Shown: piece by piece, positions 23,815-33,494 of the stretch
Position numbering within the stretch: the first letter of the stretch is position 1
Layout: every line of letters starts with the position of its first letter
DNA from: Streptomyces hygroscopicus
Lineage (GTDB): Bacteria > Actinomycetota > Actinomycetes > Streptomycetales > Streptomycetaceae
Length of the DNA stretch: 54,193 nt
Assembly (NCBI RefSeq): GCF_026168105.1
Contig: NZ_LBMW01000050.1
Span: 1-54,193 of the forward strand
Direction of reading: 5' to 3'
The notes under the pieces: model-generated
Told to the model about the DNA's origin: nothing
Database searches by the model: none
Seen by the model: the letters and a program-made list of their open reading frames with translations, nothing else
Translations under genes and position numbers: made by a program

Positions 23815-25380
23815 TCAGCGCACCACCTCGTACAGCACCTGGCCCCCCGGCCCCGAAGCCACCCGCCGCAGTGCCGGGTCGCCCGGCGGCAGGCCCCCTT
23901 CCGCGGGCCGCTGGACAATCCACCGCACCCCGTACGACCGCAGCACCCCGAGGCGCGCCGCCCGGGACACCCCCGCGTCGAAGTACGTCCGCACCGCGGC
24001 CTCCCGCTTCGCCTCGTCCGGCAGGAAGAAGTCCGGATACCCCGGCGCCACGGTGTACGCCCCGTACGCCGGCACCTGCCGCGCGGCCCACGTGTTGGCC
24101 ATCACGACATCCCCGTACCGCACCCACGGCGTGATCCAGTGGTACCCCACCCACGGCAGCCGGTACTTCGCGGCGACCGCCCCGGGCAGGGCGCTGCGCC
24201 CCACCACGTACCCGACGGTCTGCACCTGCGTCCACACACCGATGCCCAGCGCGGCCGCCAGCACCCCGGCCGCCACCTTTCGCAGCGTCCCGCGCGCCGC
24301 ACCGGCCACCTCCACTGCCGCCGCCAGCTGCGCCGGGACCAGTGCCACCGGCAGCGCACGCCCCCACGAGTAGTGCCCGCTCAGCCCGCCGGCCGCGAAC
24401 ACCAGCACGCCGAGCAGGAAGAACACCACAAGCGGATCCCGCAGGTCACGCCGCGCCCGCACCGCCAGCGCCACGACGCCCAGCAGCACGAGCCCGAACC
24501 GTACGAGCAGATGCTGGTACAGCGGCTGGTGTATCGCCTCGAGCCCGCCCGCGTGCAGCAGCGCGAAGAAGTCGTAGTACGGCCACAGCGTGATGACCGT
24601 CACCCCGAGCAGAATCCCGGCCCCCAGCCGCAGCAGGGCCCGGCGCCCGGCGCGCGCCGCGATCACCGTCGCCAGCGCGCCCAGCGTCGTCACCACCCCG
24701 GTGAACTGGTGGCTGAGCAGGATCACCGCCCACATCGCACCGAGCCCCAGGAACACCACCCATCCCGCGGGCTCGTCCTTGAGCGACCGCGTCAGCAGCG
24801 CCCACAGGTGGAAGGCCATGCCCAGCGCGAACACGCTCGGATAGGCCACCGTCAGCGCCAGCGAGTTGAGCCCGAGGAAGCCGCTCCAGTTGAACACCTG
24901 CGTGCCCCACAGGAACATCAGGCACAGCAGGGCGAGCGGCGGCGCCAGGCGGTGTGCGCTCAGCGTGCGCACATACCGCCGCACGCCCGTCACCAGCAGC
25001 GTCAGGCTCATCACCGCGGCGATGCGCAGCACCACCCAGACGGACAGCCCGGTGAGACGGGCGACGGCGCCGAGGAAGACGGTCCACGGCGAGTAGTACG
25101 GGCTGGGTGTGTCCTCCTGGACCAGTGGGTTGCCGGGGTCGAACAGCCGGTGCCGCAGCCGTTCCACGGTCGCCGCGTGAATCCCGAGGTCACCGTCCCA
25201 CGGCAGCCGGACGATCACGAGCAGCATGAACACCACGACCAGTGCGACCGCGGCCCACAGCGTGATGCCGGCCGCGCCCCGCGGCCTCCCGGCGGCCACG
25301 CGCGGGCCCCAGGGTCTTCCGAACCGTCTTTCTGTTGTCCCAGCGCCCCGAGCGCTGGTCCCTTCCGCAGCGACGCTCAT
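23815..25380 (-). CDS. Polytopic membrane protein, likely GT-C type glycosyltransferase
   Basis: Membrane protein of 521 residues from ATG 25380, overlapping the GtrA gene stop by ATGA. About ten helices are visible, starting with LWAAVALVVVFMLLVIVRL. Just after the first helix is WDGDLGIHAATVERL, an acidic motif where GT-C enzymes keep their catalytic aspartate, and a PSPYYSPW motif follows. The final ~110 residues are soluble (ANTWAARQVPAYGAYTVAPGYPDFF). I do not know the substrate; co-transcription with a GtrA flippase-like protein suggests a lipid-linked sugar as donor. It is convergent with the ABC exporter. Confidence 0.7.
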   Translation of the reverse strand: MSVAAEGTSARGAGTTERRFGRPWGPRVAAGRPRGAAGITLWAAVALVVVFMLLVIVRLPWDGDLGIHAATVERLRHRLFDPGNPLVQEDTPSPYYSPWTVFLGAVARLTGLSVWVVLRIAAVMSLTLLVTGVRRYVRTLSAHRLAPPLALLCLMFLWGTQVFNWSGFLGLNSLALTVAYPSVFALGMAFHLWALLTRSLKDEPAGWVVFLGLGAMWAVILLSHQFTGVVTTLGALATVIAARAGRRALLRLGAGILLGVTVITLWPYYDFFALLHAGGLEAIHQPLYQHLLVRFGLVLLGVVALAVRARRDLRDPLVVFFLLGVLVFAAGGLSGHYSWGRALPVALVPAQLAAAVEVAGAARGTLRKVAAGVLAAALGIGVWTQVQTVGYVVGRSALPGAVAAKYRLPWVGYHWITPWVRYGDVVMANTWAARQVPAYGAYTVAPGYPDFFLPDEAKREAAVRTYFDAGVSRAARLGVLRSYGVRWIVQRPAEGGLPPGDPALRRVASGPGGQVLYEVVR

Positions 25381-25889
25381 CGTGCGCCGGCACCCTGCTT
25401 CGCCTCGTGCTGGAAGACCCACGTCCGGTAGACCAGGAAGCGGAACGCCGAGGCCAGCACGATCGACAGCGCCTTCGCCATGTTCGAGCCGATCGGCCCG
25501 CTCATGTCGAGACCTTGGTAGCCGGCGTAGAACAGCACGCTCTCCATCACCACACCGAGCCCACTGAAGACGAAGAACAGCACGATCTGCTGGCGGGTGC
25601 GCGAGGCACGGTCGCGGTAGGCGAAGAAGCGGAAGCCGAGGTAGTTGGTACCCATGGCGATGATGCTGGCGAGCACGGTCGCCGTCATCGGCGCCCACTT
25701 CAGACCGTGCAACAGGGCATTGAAGACGAGAAAGTTGACCGCGACGCCGCTACCGCCGACGACCCCGAACTTGGCCACCTCGACCACGAGCCGCCGGACC
25801 CGGGACGGCGCCGGGGCGGGGGCGGTAAAGACAGCCTCGGCGACCGGGCGAGCGACCTGCGGCCGCTGCTCGGTGAGGTTCACAGTCAC
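25377..25889 (-). CDS. GtrA family membrane protein
   Basis: Small four-helix membrane protein of 170 residues. GTG 25889 has GGAGGA about ten bases upstream. Residues about 37-160 match GtrA (KFGVVGGSGVAVNFLVFNAL, NYLGFRFFAYRDR, FRFLVYRTWVF). GtrA-like proteins are thought to move polyprenyl-phosphate sugars across the membrane for GT-C enzymes. The downstream gene at 23815 overlaps it by four bases, so the pair probably forms one flipping and transfer unit. The upstream 250 bp up to the gdh stop holds its promoter and a gdh terminator. Confidence 0.9.
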   Translation of the reverse strand: MTVNLTEQRPQVARPVAEAVFTAPAPAPSRVRRLVVEVAKFGVVGGSGVAVNFLVFNALLHGLKWAPMTATVLASIIAMGTNYLGFRFFAYRDRASRTRQQIVLFFVFSGLGVVMESVLFYAGYQGLDMSGPIGSNMAKALSIVLASAFRFLVYRTWVFQHEAKQGAGAR

Positions 25890-26048
25890 GGGTACGGGTC
25901 CTCCACTGTCATCCGACGGTCACGCCAAACGCTGGTCCCCCGGTCCTGTTTAGCGAGGACGGGTAAAGCGATTGCCTGAATTCCCCAAGCTCCTGGCAAG
26001 AAAGGAGTACATGGTATCGGGCGCGGGCAGTATTTCCGAATGCGCGAA

Positions 26049-26079
26049 CGGGGGCACCCCCTCATCAGGGGTGCCCCCG
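26049..26079 (-). terminator. Terminator downstream of gdh
   Basis: CGGGGGCACCCC (26049-26060) pairs with GGGGTGCCCCCG (26068-26079), a 12-bp stem with a 7-base loop, 60 bp after the stop of the leftward glutamate dehydrogenase gene. Confidence 0.85.
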
Positions 26080-26138
26080 CCGTCGTACCGGCAGTGCGGG
26101 ACCGGGCTTACCGGACCGGCCGCTCCCGCAGGAGCGGA

Positions 26139-29100
26139 CTAGCCGTGCGTACGCAGCAGCGTACGCATGGTGCGCATCGCCACCGAAAGGTTCGCCAGAT
26201 CGAAGGAGTCCGAGCTCGAGATCTCGTCGAGGGTCGTGCGTGCCCGCGTCAGGATCGCCGCGTTCTTCTCCTCCCAGGCCTTGAAGCGCTGCTCAGGAGT
26301 GGAACTGCCGTTGCCCACCGAAAGGATCTCGGCCGTCAGGCCCGCGTGGGCCGCGTACAGGTCCTCGCGGATCGCCGCACGTGCCATCGACTGCCACCGG
26401 TCGGTGCGCGGCAACTCGATGATGCGGTCCATGAGATGGGTGATCTTCAGCCGGTCGGCGAGGTCGTAGTAGACCTCGGCGACGGCCATCGGGTCCTTGC
26501 CCGTGCGGTCGGCCACCGAGACGGTGTCGAGAGCCGGGAAGACGGAGGAGAACCCGGCCACCCGCGTGGCGAGTTCGTCCGGGACGCCGGCGCCCGTCAG
26601 CTCGTCGTAGATCTTCTGCCACCAATCCAGGTCCGCGCCGCGCAGCAGCTTCGGCAGCTCGCTCCAGACCTGCTCGACGCGGTCCTGGAAGAACTCGACG
26701 GTCCCGGTGAGCTCCAGCGGCTGCGGCCGGTTGTTGAGCAGCCAGCGCGTGCCGCGCTCGACCAGCCGCCGCGAGTGCAGCCGGATACGGGTCTGGACGG
26801 CGGCCTCGACCTTGTTGTCGAGCGCCTCGACCGCGTCCCACACCTCGCCGGAGTGGAAGATCGCACGGGACGCGGTCTGCGCCCTCACGATCTCCTCGAG
26901 CGAGGCGCCCGTCTCCTCACGGAGGCGGTGCAGGAAGCTCGTACCGCCCGTGTTGACCGTGTCGTTGACCAGGAGGGTCGTCACGATCTCGCGGCGCAGG
27001 GCGTGGCCGTCGATCTGCTCGGGGAACCTCTCGCGCAGCGCCGTCGGGAAGTACTCGTGCAGCAGGTTGCGCAGGTACGGGTCGTCGGGCAGCGGAGTCT
27101 CCAGCATCTCCTTCGCGACCGTGATCTTGGTGTAGGCCAGCAGGACGGCCGTCTCCGGACCGGTCAGGCCCTGTCCGGCACTCAGCCGCTCGCGGATCTG
27201 CCGGTCGGTGGGCAGGAACTCCAGCGCCCGGTCGAGGTGGCCCTCACGCACCAGGTGGCGCAGGAACCGCTGCTGGGCGTGCAGCATGTCCTTCGACTGG
27301 AACAGGGCGTTGGCGATGGCCACGTTCTGCGCGTAGTTGTTGCGCAGCACCAGGGCACCGACCTCGTCGGTCATCTCGGCGAGGAGCTGGTTGCGCTGCT
27401 TGACCGTCAGATCGCCGTTGGCCACGACCGCATTGAGCAGAATCTTGATGTTCACCTCGTGGTCGGAGGTGTCCACACCGGCGCTGTTGTCGATGGCGTC
27501 GGTGTTGATCTTCCCGCCGTGCTGCGCGAACTCGATCCGGCCGAGCTGGGTCAGACCGAGGTTGCCGCCCTCGCCGACGACGTTCACGCGCAGGTCGCTG
27601 CCGTCCACGCGGATGGCGTCGTTGGCCTTGTCGCCGACGTCCGCGTTCGACTCCGTCGAGGCCTTCACGTACGTGCCGATGCCGCCGTTCCACAGCAGGT
27701 CGACCGGCGCCTTGAGGATGGCCCGCATCAGGTCGGCCGGGGTCATCTTGGTGACGTTGCCCTCGATGCCGAGCGCTTCGCGGATGTGCGCGTTGATCTG
27801 GATCGCCTTGGCCGAACGGGGGAAGACACCGCCGCCGGCCGACAGCAGCTCGGTGTTGTAGTCGGCCCACGAGGAGCGCGGCAGCTCGAACAGCCGGCGG
27901 CGCTCGGCGTACGAGGTCGCCGCGTCCGGGCTGGGGTCGATGAAGATGTGCCGGTGGTCGAAGGCCGCGACAAGGCGGATGTGCTCGGACAGCAGCATGC
28001 CGTTGCCGAACACGTCACCGGACATGTCACCGATGCCGACGACGGTGAAGTCCTCGGCCTGGGTGTCCACGCCCAGCTCCCGGAAGTGCCGCTTCACGGA
28101 CTCCCAGGCGCCGCGCGCGGTGATGCCCATCTTCTTGTGGTCGTAGCCCGCGGAGCCGCCGGAGGCGAAGGCGTCGCCGAGCCAGAAGTTGTACTTCTCG
28201 GCGACCTCGTTGGCGATGTCCGAGAACGTCGCCGTGCCCTTGTCGGCCGCGACCACCAGGTAGGTGTCGTCCGAGTCGTGCCGGACCACATCCGCCGGCG
28301 GTACGACCTCGCCGGCCACCATGTTGTCGGTGATGTCGAGCAGCGCCGAGATGAACGTGCGGTAGCTGCGGATGCCCTCGGCGAGCCATGCGTCCCGGTC
28401 CACGGCCGGGTCCGGCAGCTGCTTGGCGACGAACCCGCCCTTGGCGCCCACCGGCACGATGACGGTGTTCTTCACCATCTGCGCCTTGACCAGGCCGAGG
28501 ATCTCGGTGCGGAAGTCCTCGCGCCGGTCGGACCAGCGCAGGCCGCCTCGCGCGACCTTTCCGAAGCGCAGGTGCACGCCCTCGACCCGCGGCGAGTACA
28601 CCCAGATCTCGTACGCCGGACGCGGCGCCGGCAGGTCCGGGATGGCCTGCGGGTCGAACTTCATCGAGACGTAGTCGTGCGGCTTGCCGCCCCGCGCCTC
28701 CTGGAAGAAGTTGGTGCGCAGGGTCGCCTTGATGAGGGTGAGGAACGAGCGCAGGATGCGGTCCTCGTCGAGCGAGGCGACCTGGTCGAGGGCGGCGTCC
28801 AGCTCCTCCAGCAGGGCGTCGGTCAGCTCCAGACCGGCCCGCTGCCGCTCCGGTGACATCCGCGCCTCGAAGAGGGAGACCAGCAGCCGGGTCGTGTGGA
28901 CGTTGTTGCGGAGGGTGTCCTCCATGTAGTCCTGGCTGAAGGTCGAACCGGCCTGGCGCAGGTACTTGGCGTACGCGCGCAGCACCATCGCCTGCCGCCA
29001 GGTGAGCCCGGCGCCCAGCACGAGGGCGTTGAAGCCGTCGTTCTCGGCCTGTCCGGTCCAGGAGGCCGCGAAGGCGTCCTGGAACCGCTCACGGGCGTCG

Positions 29101-31079
29101 TCGCCGAGGTAGTCGCCGTTGCCGATGACCGACTTGGGCAGACGCAGACCGAAGTCGTAGATCCACGCGGTCGTCCGGTCCGCGCAGCGCAGCTCGTACG
29201 GGCGCTCGTCGATGACCTCGACGCCGAGTCGCTGGAGCACGGGCAGGACGGCGGACAGGGAGACGGACTCGCCCCTGCGGTAGATCTTGAAGCGGCGCTC
29301 GCCCGGGCCGACGCCCACGGGCTCGTACAGGCTGAGGGCGAAGTCCTTGCCTCCCTCCTCGGTCGTGAGCTGCTCCAGGTGGACGAGGTCGGCGACCGCG
29401 GCGCGCGGGGTGTGGTCGGCCTTGTAGCCCTCGGGGAAGGCGTGGCCGTAGCGGCGCTGCAGCTCTGCGGCGCGCTCCTCGCCGAGCTCGGCGTTCAGGG
29501 CCTCGGTGAAGGCGTCGGCCCAGGAGCGGGCGGCCTCGACGAGCCGGGCCTCGATGCGGTCCTTGTCGGCGTCGGACAGCTGGGGCAGCTCGGTGCCCTG
29601 CGGGACGCGGACCACGAAGTGCAGCCGGGAGAGGATCGACTCCGTGTTCCAAGCGGTGAAGTCGACGCTGGTGCCGCCGAGCTCCTCCTTCAGGATGTCG
29701 ATGATCCGCAGCCGGACGCCGGTGGTGTACCGGTCGCGGGGCAGGTAGACGAGGGCCGAGTAGTAGCGCCCGTATTCGTCCTGGCGCAGGTAGAGCCGCA
29801 GACGGCGGCGCTCCTGGAGGTAGAGGACGGAGGTGACGATGGAGCGCAGCTCGTCGGCCGGGGTCTGGAACAGCTCGTCGCGCGGGTACGTCTCGAGGAT
29901 CTGTAGCAGGTCACGGCCGTCGTGGCTGTTGGGCGAGAACCCGGCGCCCCTGAGGACCTCCTCGACCTTGCGCCGGATGACGGGCACGCGGCGCACGGAC
30001 TCCGTGTAGGCGGCGGACGAGAACAGGCCCAGGAAGCGGCGCTCGCCGATGACGTTGCCGGCCTCGTCGAACTTCTTCACACCGACGTAGTCGAGGTATG
30101 ACGGGCGGTGCACGGTGGCGCGGCTGTTGGCCTTGGTGAGGATCAGCAGCCTGTGCTCGCGGGCCTTGGCGCGGGCGTCGGCGGGCAGCCGCTCGAAGGA
30201 CGGGCTGACCGGGTGGTGGTCGTCGCCGGCGTGGTGCGGGTCCGATCGCAGTATGCCGAGCCCGGTGCCGGGGACGGCGGCCAGCGAGTCGTCGTTGCGC
30301 AGCTCGTACTCGCGGTAGCCGAGGAAGGTGAAGTGGTCGTCGGCCAGCCAGCGCAGCAGCTCACCGGCCTCCTCGAGTTCCGCCTCGGGCAGGTCCCCGG
30401 GCAGGGACTCCTTCGGCAGGATCTCGGCGACGCGCAGCGCGGCCTCCCGCATCTTCTCCCAGTCCTCGACGGCCTCGCGGACGTCGGACAGGACGCGCAG
30501 CAGATCGGCGGTGATCTGCTTCAGGTCGGAGCGGTCGGTCTCGCGGTCGATCTCGACGTGGATCCAGGACTCGACGTGCGCGTCGTGCGGCAGCGCGCCG
30601 GCAGGCGCGTCCGGCAGCACCTCGAGCAGCTTGCCGGTCAGGTCGCGGCGGACGACGAACTGGGGGTGGACGACGACGTGGATCCCGCGTCCCTTCCGCG
30701 ACAGCTCGTTCGTCACGGAGTCGACGAGGAACGGCATGTCGTCGGTGACGACCTCGACCACGGAGTGGCTGCACGTCCAGCCGTTCTCCTCGACGGTCGG
30801 GGTGTGCACCCGCACGTTGGCCGTGCCCTGGGGACGCGTCTCGGCCAGTCTGTAGTGCGAGAAAGCGGCACCGAAGACGTCGACCGGGTCACGGTCGGCC
30901 AGGTCTTCCGGTGCGGTGTGCAGGTAGTAGCGCTGGAGGAACGCGAGCACGGTGTCCCGGTCCGGGGTGCCCTCGCCCGTGATCCCAGTCGGTAGGTGCC
31001 CCCCGACCGGGCTGTTCTCAGCTACCCGGGCGGCCCTCTCGAGCAGCTCGGCCTTGGCTTCGTCCAGCTTGGTCTGCAT
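26139..31079 (-). CDS. gdh: NAD-specific glutamate dehydrogenase, large 180-kDa type
   Basis: Enzyme of 1646 residues that deaminates glutamate to 2-oxoglutarate with NAD, the catabolic large-type GDH first described in Streptomyces clavuligerus. ATG 31079 follows an AGAGGA site. The long N-terminal half is the regulatory region of the family. The catalytic core is central: VIVPVGAKGGFVAK (about 875) and GIGDMSGDVFGNGML (about 1015), then KMTPADLMRAILKAPVDLLWNGG in parts. The C-terminal ~500 residues form the family-specific helical domain (RTDRWQSMARAAIREDL). Full length with no breaks. It stands alone, with its own terminator. Confidence 0.95.
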   Translation of the reverse strand: MQTKLDEAKAELLERAARVAENSPVGGHLPTGITGEGTPDRDTVLAFLQRYYLHTAPEDLADRDPVDVFGAAFSHYRLAETRPQGTANVRVHTPTVEENGWTCSHSVVEVVTDDMPFLVDSVTNELSRKGRGIHVVVHPQFVVRRDLTGKLLEVLPDAPAGALPHDAHVESWIHVEIDRETDRSDLKQITADLLRVLSDVREAVEDWEKMREAALRVAEILPKESLPGDLPEAELEEAGELLRWLADDHFTFLGYREYELRNDDSLAAVPGTGLGILRSDPHHAGDDHHPVSPSFERLPADARAKAREHRLLILTKANSRATVHRPSYLDYVGVKKFDEAGNVIGERRFLGLFSSAAYTESVRRVPVIRRKVEEVLRGAGFSPNSHDGRDLLQILETYPRDELFQTPADELRSIVTSVLYLQERRRLRLYLRQDEYGRYYSALVYLPRDRYTTGVRLRIIDILKEELGGTSVDFTAWNTESILSRLHFVVRVPQGTELPQLSDADKDRIEARLVEAARSWADAFTEALNAELGEERAAELQRRYGHAFPEGYKADHTPRAAVADLVHLEQLTTEEGGKDFALSLYEPVGVGPGERRFKIYRRGESVSLSAVLPVLQRLGVEVIDERPYELRCADRTTAWIYDFGLRLPKSVIGNGDYLGDDARERFQDAFAASWTGQAENDGFNALVLGAGLTWRQAMVLRAYAKYLRQAGSTFSQDYMEDTLRNNVHTTRLLVSLFEARMSPERQRAGLELTDALLEELDAALDQVASLDEDRILRSFLTLIKATLRTNFFQEARGGKPHDYVSMKFDPQAIPDLPAPRPAYEIWVYSPRVEGVHLRFGKVARGGLRWSDRREDFRTEILGLVKAQMVKNTVIVPVGAKGGFVAKQLPDPAVDRDAWLAEGIRSYRTFISALLDITDNMVAGEVVPPADVVRHDSDDTYLVVAADKGTATFSDIANEVAEKYNFWLGDAFASGGSAGYDHKKMGITARGAWESVKRHFRELGVDTQAEDFTVVGIGDMSGDVFGNGMLLSEHIRLVAAFDHRHIFIDPSPDAATSYAERRRLFELPRSSWADYNTELLSAGGGVFPRSAKAIQINAHIREALGIEGNVTKMTPADLMRAILKAPVDLLWNGGIGTYVKASTESNADVGDKANDAIRVDGSDLRVNVVGEGGNLGLTQLGRIEFAQHGGKINTDAIDNSAGVDTSDHEVNIKILLNAVVANGDLTVKQRNQLLAEMTDEVGALVLRNNYAQNVAIANALFQSKDMLHAQQRFLRHLVREGHLDRALEFLPTDRQIRERLSAGQGLTGPETAVLLAYTKITVAKEMLETPLPDDPYLRNLLHEYFPTALRERFPEQIDGHALRREIVTTLLVNDTVNTGGTSFLHRLREETGASLEEIVRAQTASRAIFHSGEVWDAVEALDNKVEAAVQTRIRLHSRRLVERGTRWLLNNRPQPLELTGTVEFFQDRVEQVWSELPKLLRGADLDWWQKIYDELTGAGVPDELATRVAGFSSVFPALDTVSVADRTGKDPMAVAEVYYDLADRLKITHLMDRIIELPRTDRWQSMARAAIREDLYAAHAGLTAEILSVGNGSSTPEQRFKAWEEKNAAILTRARTTLDEISSSDSFDLANLSVAMRTMRTLLRTHG

Positions 31080-31603
31080 TGTCCTCTGGCTCCTGTCGCG
31101 CGCCGTTGCGTGACGTTGAAGGAAGTACGGTCTCTTCTCCGACGTAACGCCGAGACGCGGGGTGTCCGGTCTGATTCGACGCTATGCCGCATGGAGAGAT
31201 GGGCGAAGGGGTATCGGCCATTTCCGGCCCCTTGGGTGACTGTGACGCTGCTCTCGGCGCTCTGTGCGCCTTCCGCGTCATGGGCGCCCCGGCTGTCCCC
31301 GAGGGCGCCTGCGGCGCCCTGTGCGACCGGCCCCGCCTGCGAAGACCAGCGACCGCCGCCCGGTCACGGATGTCGTCCGTGCTCACCGGGCGCAGGGCAG
31401 GGACGACGACGTCCCCGCGAACTATCGCGCTGATCACGCCACCAGGCTATCGCTCCCCGTGGGGGGCACGTCATGAGCCGTATGTGTACAAAAGAGGGGG
31501 GCGAACTTTGACGTTCTGCACAGGGGCGAACAGAGCGGTGCCGTGCAGTGCCCGCGGTGCGAGCATGGCCGTACCGGTCTTGACCGAGGGGAGAACAGCG
31601 AGC
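31080..31603. other. 524-bp divergent region between gdh and the DJ-1-like gene
   Basis: This holds the promoters for the leftward gdh and rightward DJ-1-like genes. A leftward reading frame (GTG 31437 to 31018) covers most of it and overlaps the gdh start; its first ~30 codons look gene-like but the rest does not, so it is not annotated as a gene. A TGTGTACA element lies near 31485-31492. No clear promoter hexamers were identified. Confidence 0.5.
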
Positions 31604-32170
31604 ATGACGCAGAAGATCCTGATCGTCACCGGCGACGCGGCGGAATCACTGGAGGTCCTGTACCCCTACCAGCGCTTGCGCGAGGAGGGCTACGAGGTCC
31701 ACATCGCCGCCCCCACCGCCAAGAAACTCCGCTTCGTCGTCCATGACTTCGAACCCGGCTTCGACACGTACACCGAGAAACCCGGCTACACCTGGCCCGC
31801 CGACCTCGCCTTCTCGGAGGTCGACCCCGGTGAGTACGTCGCCCTCGTCATCCCCGGCGGGCGTGCCCCGGAGTACCTCCGCAACGATCCCGAACTCCGC
31901 AAGATCCTCAAGTCGTTCTTCGACACCGACAAGCCGGTCGCGCAGATCTGCCACGGCCCCCTGCTCACCGCCGGAGCGGACGCGCTCCGTGGTCGGCGCG
32001 TCACGGCCTACCCCGCCCTGGAACTGGACATGCAGGCGGCCGGTGCCACCTTCCAGGACGCCGAGGCGGTCGTCGACGGCACCCTCGTGTCGTCCCGGGC
32101 CTGGCCGGACCATCCCGCTTGGATGCGCGAATTCCTCAAGGTCCTGCAGACGAAGGCGCCCCTGACCTAG
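31604..32170 (+). CDS. DJ-1/PfpI family protein
   Basis: Cytoplasmic protein of 188 residues. ATG 31604 follows AGGGGAG; ATG 31565 is an in-frame alternative. The nucleophile elbow AQICHGPLLTAGA carries the family cysteine, and VIPGGRAPEYLRND supplies the conserved glycine turn and glutamate. It resembles the PfpI-like branch (deglycase or protease-like activities have been reported for members), but the actual reaction is unclear. It stands alone between gdh and a HAD gene and is closed by a strong terminator. Confidence 0.9.
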   Translation: MTQKILIVTGDAAESLEVLYPYQRLREEGYEVHIAAPTAKKLRFVVHDFEPGFDTYTEKPGYTWPADLAFSEVDPGEYVALVIPGGRAPEYLRNDPELRKILKSFFDTDKPVAQICHGPLLTAGADALRGRRVTAYPALELDMQAAGATFQDAEAVVDGTLVSSRAWPDHPAWMREFLKVLQTKAPLT

Positions 32171-32203
32171 GCGCCCGTCGCCTGACTCCAGGTCGACCAG
32201 GGT

Positions 32204-32238
32204 GCGGCGCTCCCCCGGCTCTCCCGGGGGAGCGCCGC
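32204..32238. terminator. Bidirectional terminator, DJ-1-like / HAD genes
   Basis: GCGGCGCTCCCCCGG (32204-32218) pairs perfectly with its complement at 32224-32238 over a CTCTC loop, between convergent genes. The HAD stop lies 6 bp to the right. Confidence 0.92.
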
Positions 32239-32244
32239 TTGCGT

Positions 32245-32910
32245 TCACGCCGCCAGTCGCTCGGCCTCCTCGACTGCCTCCGCCAGTGTGTCGACCACCG
32301 GCGCGCCGACCCCCTCCAGGCTGGCGCGGCTGTGGGAGCCGCCGGTGTACAGAACGGCCCTCGCTCCGACGTGCCGGGCGGCGACCGCGTCGTCCGCCGC
32401 GTCCCCGATCACCACCGTGCGCGCGGGGTCGACACCGTTGAGCGCCCGTATGTGCCGGACCATGTGCTCGGCCTTGCTGCCGCCGGACGGGCCGGTCCGC
32501 CCCTCCACCCGTATGAAGTGCGCCTCGATCCCGAACCCCCGGACCAGCGGGACGAGTTCGTCGTGCCCGTACATGCTGAGGAGCGACTGGCTGCGGCCCG
32601 CCGAGCGCCACCCGGCGAGCAGTTGCGCGGCGCCCTCGGTCAGTCGGCAGGCGAGCCGGTGCCGCGCGTAGTGCCGGTGGAAGGTCTCGTCCATGAGCTC
32701 CCACTCGGCGTCCGTCGGCAGCCGTCCCATCAGCCGTTCGTAGAACTTCGGCACCGGCACGCAGTACAGCGCCCGATACCGCTCCAGCGTGATCGGCTCC
32801 AGGCCCAGTTCGGCGAACGCCGCGTTCGTCGCCCCGATGATCGCGTCATTGTCGTGGAACAGCGTGCCGTTCCAGTCCCAGACAATGTGCGCGTTTCCGT
32901 ACGTCCCCAT
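32245..32910 (-). CDS. HAD-superfamily hydrolase (WDWNGTL subgroup)
   Basis: Haloacid dehalogenase-like phosphatase of 221 residues; ATG 32910 chosen, GTG 32940 possible. Motif I reads VWDWNGTLFHD: the nucleophile Asp is present but the usual second Asp is Asn. Motif II is LSMYGH, the motif III lysine lies in GGSKAEHM, and motif IV is VVIGDAADDAVAA. A helical cap (about 25-95) fits the phosphoglycolate phosphatase-like class. The substrate is unknown. Asn at this place occurs in a known HAD subgroup, so the enzyme may still be active. Confidence 0.85.
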   Translation of the reverse strand: MGTYGNAHIVWDWNGTLFHDNDAIIGATNAAFAELGLEPITLERYRALYCVPVPKFYERLMGRLPTDAEWELMDETFHRHYARHRLACRLTEGAAQLLAGWRSAGRSQSLLSMYGHDELVPLVRGFGIEAHFIRVEGRTGPSGGSKAEHMVRHIRALNGVDPARTVVIGDAADDAVAARHVGARAVLYTGGSHSRASLEGVGAPVVDTLAEAVEEAERLAA

Positions 32911-32978
32911 GCCGGAAAACGTACCCGGCCGCACTGACACTCAACTGTGCCAGGGCACGTGCGGTGGAAAACGCCAGG

Positions 32979-33494
32979 TCAGTCGCCCAGCCCCACCAGG
33001 TTCGGAATTTCCTGCGTCGCATACCAGAGCAGTTCGTGGTCCTCGGCGCCGTCCACGACGAACTGCGCGTCGTCATCCCCGCCGTCGGCCGCCTGAAGCG
33101 CCTCGGCCGCCGCGGTCACGTCCGTCTCGGCGTCGGCCGCGTCGACGTGCACGGCGGCGGCCTTGGCCAGCGGTACGGCCCCGATGACCCGCACCTCGCC
33201 CAGCGCCGCCGGATCGAGGCCACGGTCGGGGTCTGCCACCGCCGCCCCATCGGGTACGTCGACCGCGACCACGACCCGCCGTCGCGGCGCCCCCGGATCA
33301 GCCGCGAGGAGACGCAGCGAGGCCAGCGCGGCCCGGCTCAGCGCGGCGTACTCGAGTTCCTCGATGTCGTCGGAGAGGTACCACTCGCGCAGCGCGGGTG
33401 TGACGGCGTATGCGACGAACGGTCCGGCGCCCAGCTCGCCCGTCTTGTACGCCTCGGCGAGACCGGGGAGGGTCAGAGGGACGTAGACGCGCAT
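32979..33494 (-). CDS. DUF6912-like protein of unknown function
   Basis: Acidic protein of 171 residues from ATG 33494. It opens with MRVYVPLTLPGLAEAY, a conserved actinobacterial beginning that I associate with DUF6912. The middle is rich in Ala/Asp (VHVDAADAETDVTAAAEAL) and the end reads ELLWYATQEIPNLV. No membrane helix or catalytic motif is visible. It lies 68 bp upstream of the HAD gene on the same strand and may be co-transcribed with it. Function unknown. Confidence 0.75.
   Translation of the reverse strand: MRVYVPLTLPGLAEAYKTGELGAGPFVAYAVTPALREWYLSDDIEELEYAALSRAALASLRLLAADPGAPRRRVVVAVDVPDGAAVADPDRGLDPAALGEVRVIGAVPLAKAAAVHVDAADAETDVTAAAEALQAADGGDDDAQFVVDGAEDHELLWYATQEIPNLVGLGD

Noticed and set aside
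26040..28856. Plus-strand open frame of about 940 codons
   Set aside because: It is the mirror of the NAD-glutamate dehydrogenase coding sequence; the product is Arg/Val/Gly-rich with no motifs.
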